A stretch of 64,000 nucleotides of DNA from Rhodocyclaceae bacterium. GTDB taxonomy: Bacteria > Pseudomonadota > Gammaproteobacteria > Burkholderiales > Rhodocyclaceae. The notes beneath the pieces are model-generated. The model saw nothing but the letters and a program-made list of their open reading frames with translations. It ran no database searches and was not told where the DNA came from. The stretch spans positions 1 through 64,000 of the forward strand of contig JADFDU010000022.1 of the NCBI GenBank assembly GCA_018262775.1. Direction: 5' to 3'. The position numbers and the translations under genes are program-made. Below are positions 62,030 to 64,000 of the stretch, piece after piece (positions within the stretch are counted from its first letter, which is position 1; every line of letters begins with the position of its first letter).

Positions 62030-63183
62030 GCAAGCTCGCCTTCGAGTTGCATCAGTGCGGCGGCGAGCTGCCCGACCTGATTCCCACTATGCGCGGCGGA
62101 AAGCGCGATGCGCAGCCGTGCCGTGCCGGCCGGCACGGTGGGCGGGCGGATACCCGGCACCCACAAGCCGCGCTCGAACAGCTTGTTCGCCACGTCCATC
62201 GTCTCGGCGTTGTCGCCGATCAGCAGTGGCTGGATGGCGGTGTCGGACGGCAGCAGTTGCCAGCGCCTGAGCTTGAGTGCGCCGCGCAGTTGCGCGATGA
62301 GCCCGGCGAGATGGCGGCGGCGCGCATCGCCCTGCTCGATGAGATCGATGCCCGTCAGCAGGGCGTGGGCGATCAGCGGCGGCTCGGCGGTGCTGAAGAT
62401 GTAGCTGCGCGCCTTCTGCAGAATCCACTCGATGGTGTTCCCCGCGCCGGCGACGAAGGCGCCCGCCGCGCCCGCCGCCTTGCCCAGGGTGCCCATGAGC
62501 AGCAGTCGCGGCGAGGCGAGGCCGAAATGCGCCACCGCGCCGCGCCCCTGCGGCCCGAGCACGCCGAAGCCGTGGGCGTCGTCCACCAGCAGCCAGGCAT
62601 CGTGGCGCTCGGCGAGTTGCAGCAGACCGGGCAATGGCGCGAGGTCGCCGTCCATGCTGAAGACGGCATCGGTAACGATGAGCTTGCGCTTTGCCCGCGT
62701 GGCGGTGAGCGCAGTTTCGAGTGCGGCGAGGTCGAGGTGTGGATAGACATGCAGCTCGGCGCGCGACAGGCGAGCGGCATCGATGAGCGAGGCGTGGTTG
62801 AGGCGGTCGGAGAAGAGGGCGTCGCCGCGAGAAGTCAGCGCCGGCACCACGCCGAGATTGGCGAGGTAGCCGGTGGAGAAGAGCAGCGCGCGTTCCATGC
62901 CGGTGAATTCCGCGAGGCGGCGTTCGAGCCGGGCATGCGGCGCCATGTGGCCGGTGATGAGCGGCGAGGCGCCGGCGCCGACGCCATACAGACGGGCACC
63001 TTCCTGCGCTGCGGCGACGAGCGCCGGGTCGTTGGCGAGGCCGAGGTAGTCGTTGCTGCTGAAGGCGAGGATGCGGCGGCCGCCGACAACGAGTTCCGGC
63101 GCGCAGGGCGAATCGACGAGGCGACGCTGGCGCCGCAGCGCCAGCGTGTCGAGCGCGGCGAGTTCTTCGTAAAAGTCAGTCAC
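62026..63183 (-). CDS. bioF: 8-amino-7-oxononanoate synthase
   Basis: The 385-aa PLP enzyme condenses pimeloyl thioester with alanine. It has the PLP lysine K235 in [14 protein letters not shown], and [25 protein letters not shown] and [10 protein letters not shown] are typical. The GTG start at 63183 overlaps the bioA stop (GTGA). That start codon and the first codons (T-D-F) lie inside a dispersed motif copy. Confidence 0.97.
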   Translation of the reverse strand: MTDFYEELAALDTLALRRQRRLVDSPCAPELVVGGRRILAFSSNDYLGLANDPALVAAAQEGARLYGVGAGASPLITGHMAPHARLERRLAEFTGMERALLFSTGYLANLGVVPALTSRGDALFSDRLNHASLIDAARLSRAELHVYPHLDLAALETALTATRAKRKLIVTDAVFSMDGDLAPLPGLLQLAERHDAWLLVDDAHGFGVLGPQGRGAVAHFGLASPRLLLMGTLGKAAGAAGAFVAGAGNTIEWILQKARSYIFSTAEPPLIAHALLTGIDLIEQGDARRRHLAGLIAQLRGALKLRRWQLLPSDTAIQPLLIGDNAETMDVANKLFERGLWVPGIRPPTVPAGTARLRIALSAAHSGNQVGQLAAALMQLEGELA

Positions 63184-63195
63184 TGGAATACGGCG
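63171..63195 (-). repeat. Dispersed bipartite motif, copy 16 (bioA/bioF junction)
   Basis: On the minus strand: CGCCGT, nine bases, ACTGACTTTT. It contains both the bioA TGA stop and the bioF GTG start. Confidence 0.82.
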
Positions 63196-64000
63196 TCGAG
63201 TGCCGCCTGTGTGCCGCTGACGAGCAGCTTGATCTCCTCGCCGCCGATGACATAGGGCGGCATGAAGTACACGGTGTTGCCGAGCGGGCGCAGCAGCAGG
63301 CCGCGTTCCATCGCTGCCTGGTGGAAGCGGCGCGCGAAGAGCGGGTCGTCGGTATTGACGTCGAAGGCCCAGATCATGCCCGTGTTGCGGAAGTGGCGCA
63401 CACGCGGATCGGCGGCGAGCGGCGCCGAGGCGGCATTGAGCTGTGCGGCGAGGCGACGATTGGCGGCGATGACGCCGTCCGTCTCGAAGATGTCCAGCGT
63501 TGCCAGCGCGGCGCGGCAGGCGAGTGGGTTGCCGGTGTAGGAGTGCGAGTGAAGGAAGCCGCGCGCCGTGCTGTCGTCGTAGAAGGCGGCATACACGGCG
63601 TCCGTCGCCATCACCACCGACAGCGGCAGCGTGCCGCCGGAAATGCCCTTCGACAGACAGAGGAAATCCGGCACGATGCCGGCCTGCTCGTGGGCGAAGA
63701 AGGTGCCGCTGCGGCCGCAGCCGACGGCGATCTCGTCGGCGATCAGGTGTACATCGTGGTGGTCGCACAGGGCGCGTGCGCGGCGCAGGTATTCCGCATC
63801 GTGCATGGCCATGCCGCTGGCGCATTGCACCAGCGGTTCGACGATGAGGGCCGCGATTTCGTGGTGGTGCTCGGCGAGCCATGCTTCCAGTGCGGCGGCG
63901 GCCGCTACTGCCGCGTCGCGCGGCGTCTGACCGGGCGCGGCCTGCCGCCAATCGGGGCTGGGCACGGTGTCGCTGGCGCGCAACAGCGGCGCGTAGGCGT
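63180..64000 (-). CDS. bioA: Adenosylmethionine-8-amino-7-oxononanoate aminotransferase (5' end outside window)
   Basis: About 273 C-terminal residues are visible; the start lies beyond the right edge. The class III aminotransferase features are seen: EPLVQCASGMAMHDAEYLRR, LIADEIAVGCGRSGTFFAHEQ, and the PLP lysine in LCLSKGISGGTLPLS. It transfers an amino group from SAM to KAPA, giving DAPA. With bioF and bioD downstream it forms a bioA-bioF-bioD operon; bioB, bioC and bioH are not in the window. Confidence 0.96.
   Translation of the reverse strand, partial: AYAPLLRASDTVPSPDWRQAAPGQTPRDAAVAAAAALEAWLAEHHHEIAALIVEPLVQCASGMAMHDAEYLRRARALCDHHDVHLIADEIAVGCGRSGTFFAHEQAGIVPDFLCLSKGISGGTLPLSVVMATDAVYAAFYDDSTARGFLHSHSYTGNPLACRAALATLDIFETDGVIAANRRLAAQLNAASAPLAADPRVRHFRNTGMIWAFDVNTDDPLFARRFHQAAMERGLLLRPLGNTVYFMPPYVIGGEEIKLLVSGTQAALDAVFQ

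Overview
The window is about 64 kb of GC-rich, gene-dense bacterial chromosome. I see no rRNA, tRNA, phage, transposase or CRISPR array. Gene content suggests a betaproteobacterium, most likely a Rhodocyclales/Nitrosomonadales-type environmental organism. The pointers are the alaC/alaA-hom-thrC order beside a Mth938-like gene, a DUF2863 protein, NosL and Sco proteins, an Hsp33 with unusual cysteines, and a second infA behind a cold-shock gene. The taxonomic placement is inference.

Layout: 1-3060 (minus) holds phoH (cut by the window edge), bcp, an ArnD-like deacetylase and a Mth938-like protein. 3124-9708 (plus) is an amino-acid block: two alanine-type aminotransferases, an acetyltransferase, hom, a leucine-carboxyl-methyltransferase-like gene and thrC. 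9769-20582 holds housekeeping genes: nadC, an FMN glutamate-synthase-like protein, two EamA transporters, nnr, hslO, an ArsC/Spx-like protein, a spermidine-synthase-like protein, cnoX and a Tat-exported caspase-like protein. purL fills 20730-24662. 24669-34348 (minus) is a tightly overlapping copper and thiol-redox locus: two NosL-like proteins, a SafE-type transporter, a CopA ATPase, small metal-binding and membrane proteins, TlpA, an ABC/FtsX exporter and Sco. A small membrane protein, a kinase, a parvulin, bolA, a YciI protein, yciB, msrB and an MFS transporter follow. 40547-41763 has csp, infA and a TerB protein. 41892-52758 is an accessory catabolic region: an SDR, an IclR regulator, two thiamine-diphosphate enzymes (one Xsc-like), a bile-acid-symporter-family carrier, an epimerase, a second SDR, an amino-acid-type binding protein and a UbiD decarboxylase. 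52853-64000 carries a DUF2863 protein, a MarR regulator, rhlE, a ParE/RHH toxin-antitoxin pair, recQ, a PIN toxin, an LhgO-like oxidase and bioD-bioF-bioA (bioA cut by the edge).

The most striking signal is not a gene. A 25-bp bipartite sequence, C[GA][CG]CGT-N9-NCTGACTTT(C/T/G), occurs 16 times on both strands, inside conserved genes as well as between genes. The decamer ACTGACTTTC alone occurs 9 times, against roughly 0.1 expected by chance. Every decamer copy has the hexamer exactly 9 nt upstream. Intergenic copies also form a small stem-loop. The behaviour resembles a DNA-uptake or other genome-wide recognition sequence. A second notable signal is a near-identical 18-bp operator (TGCGRC-N5-GTCGCA) at matching distances before the nosL pair and before a 64-aa membrane protein next to sco.
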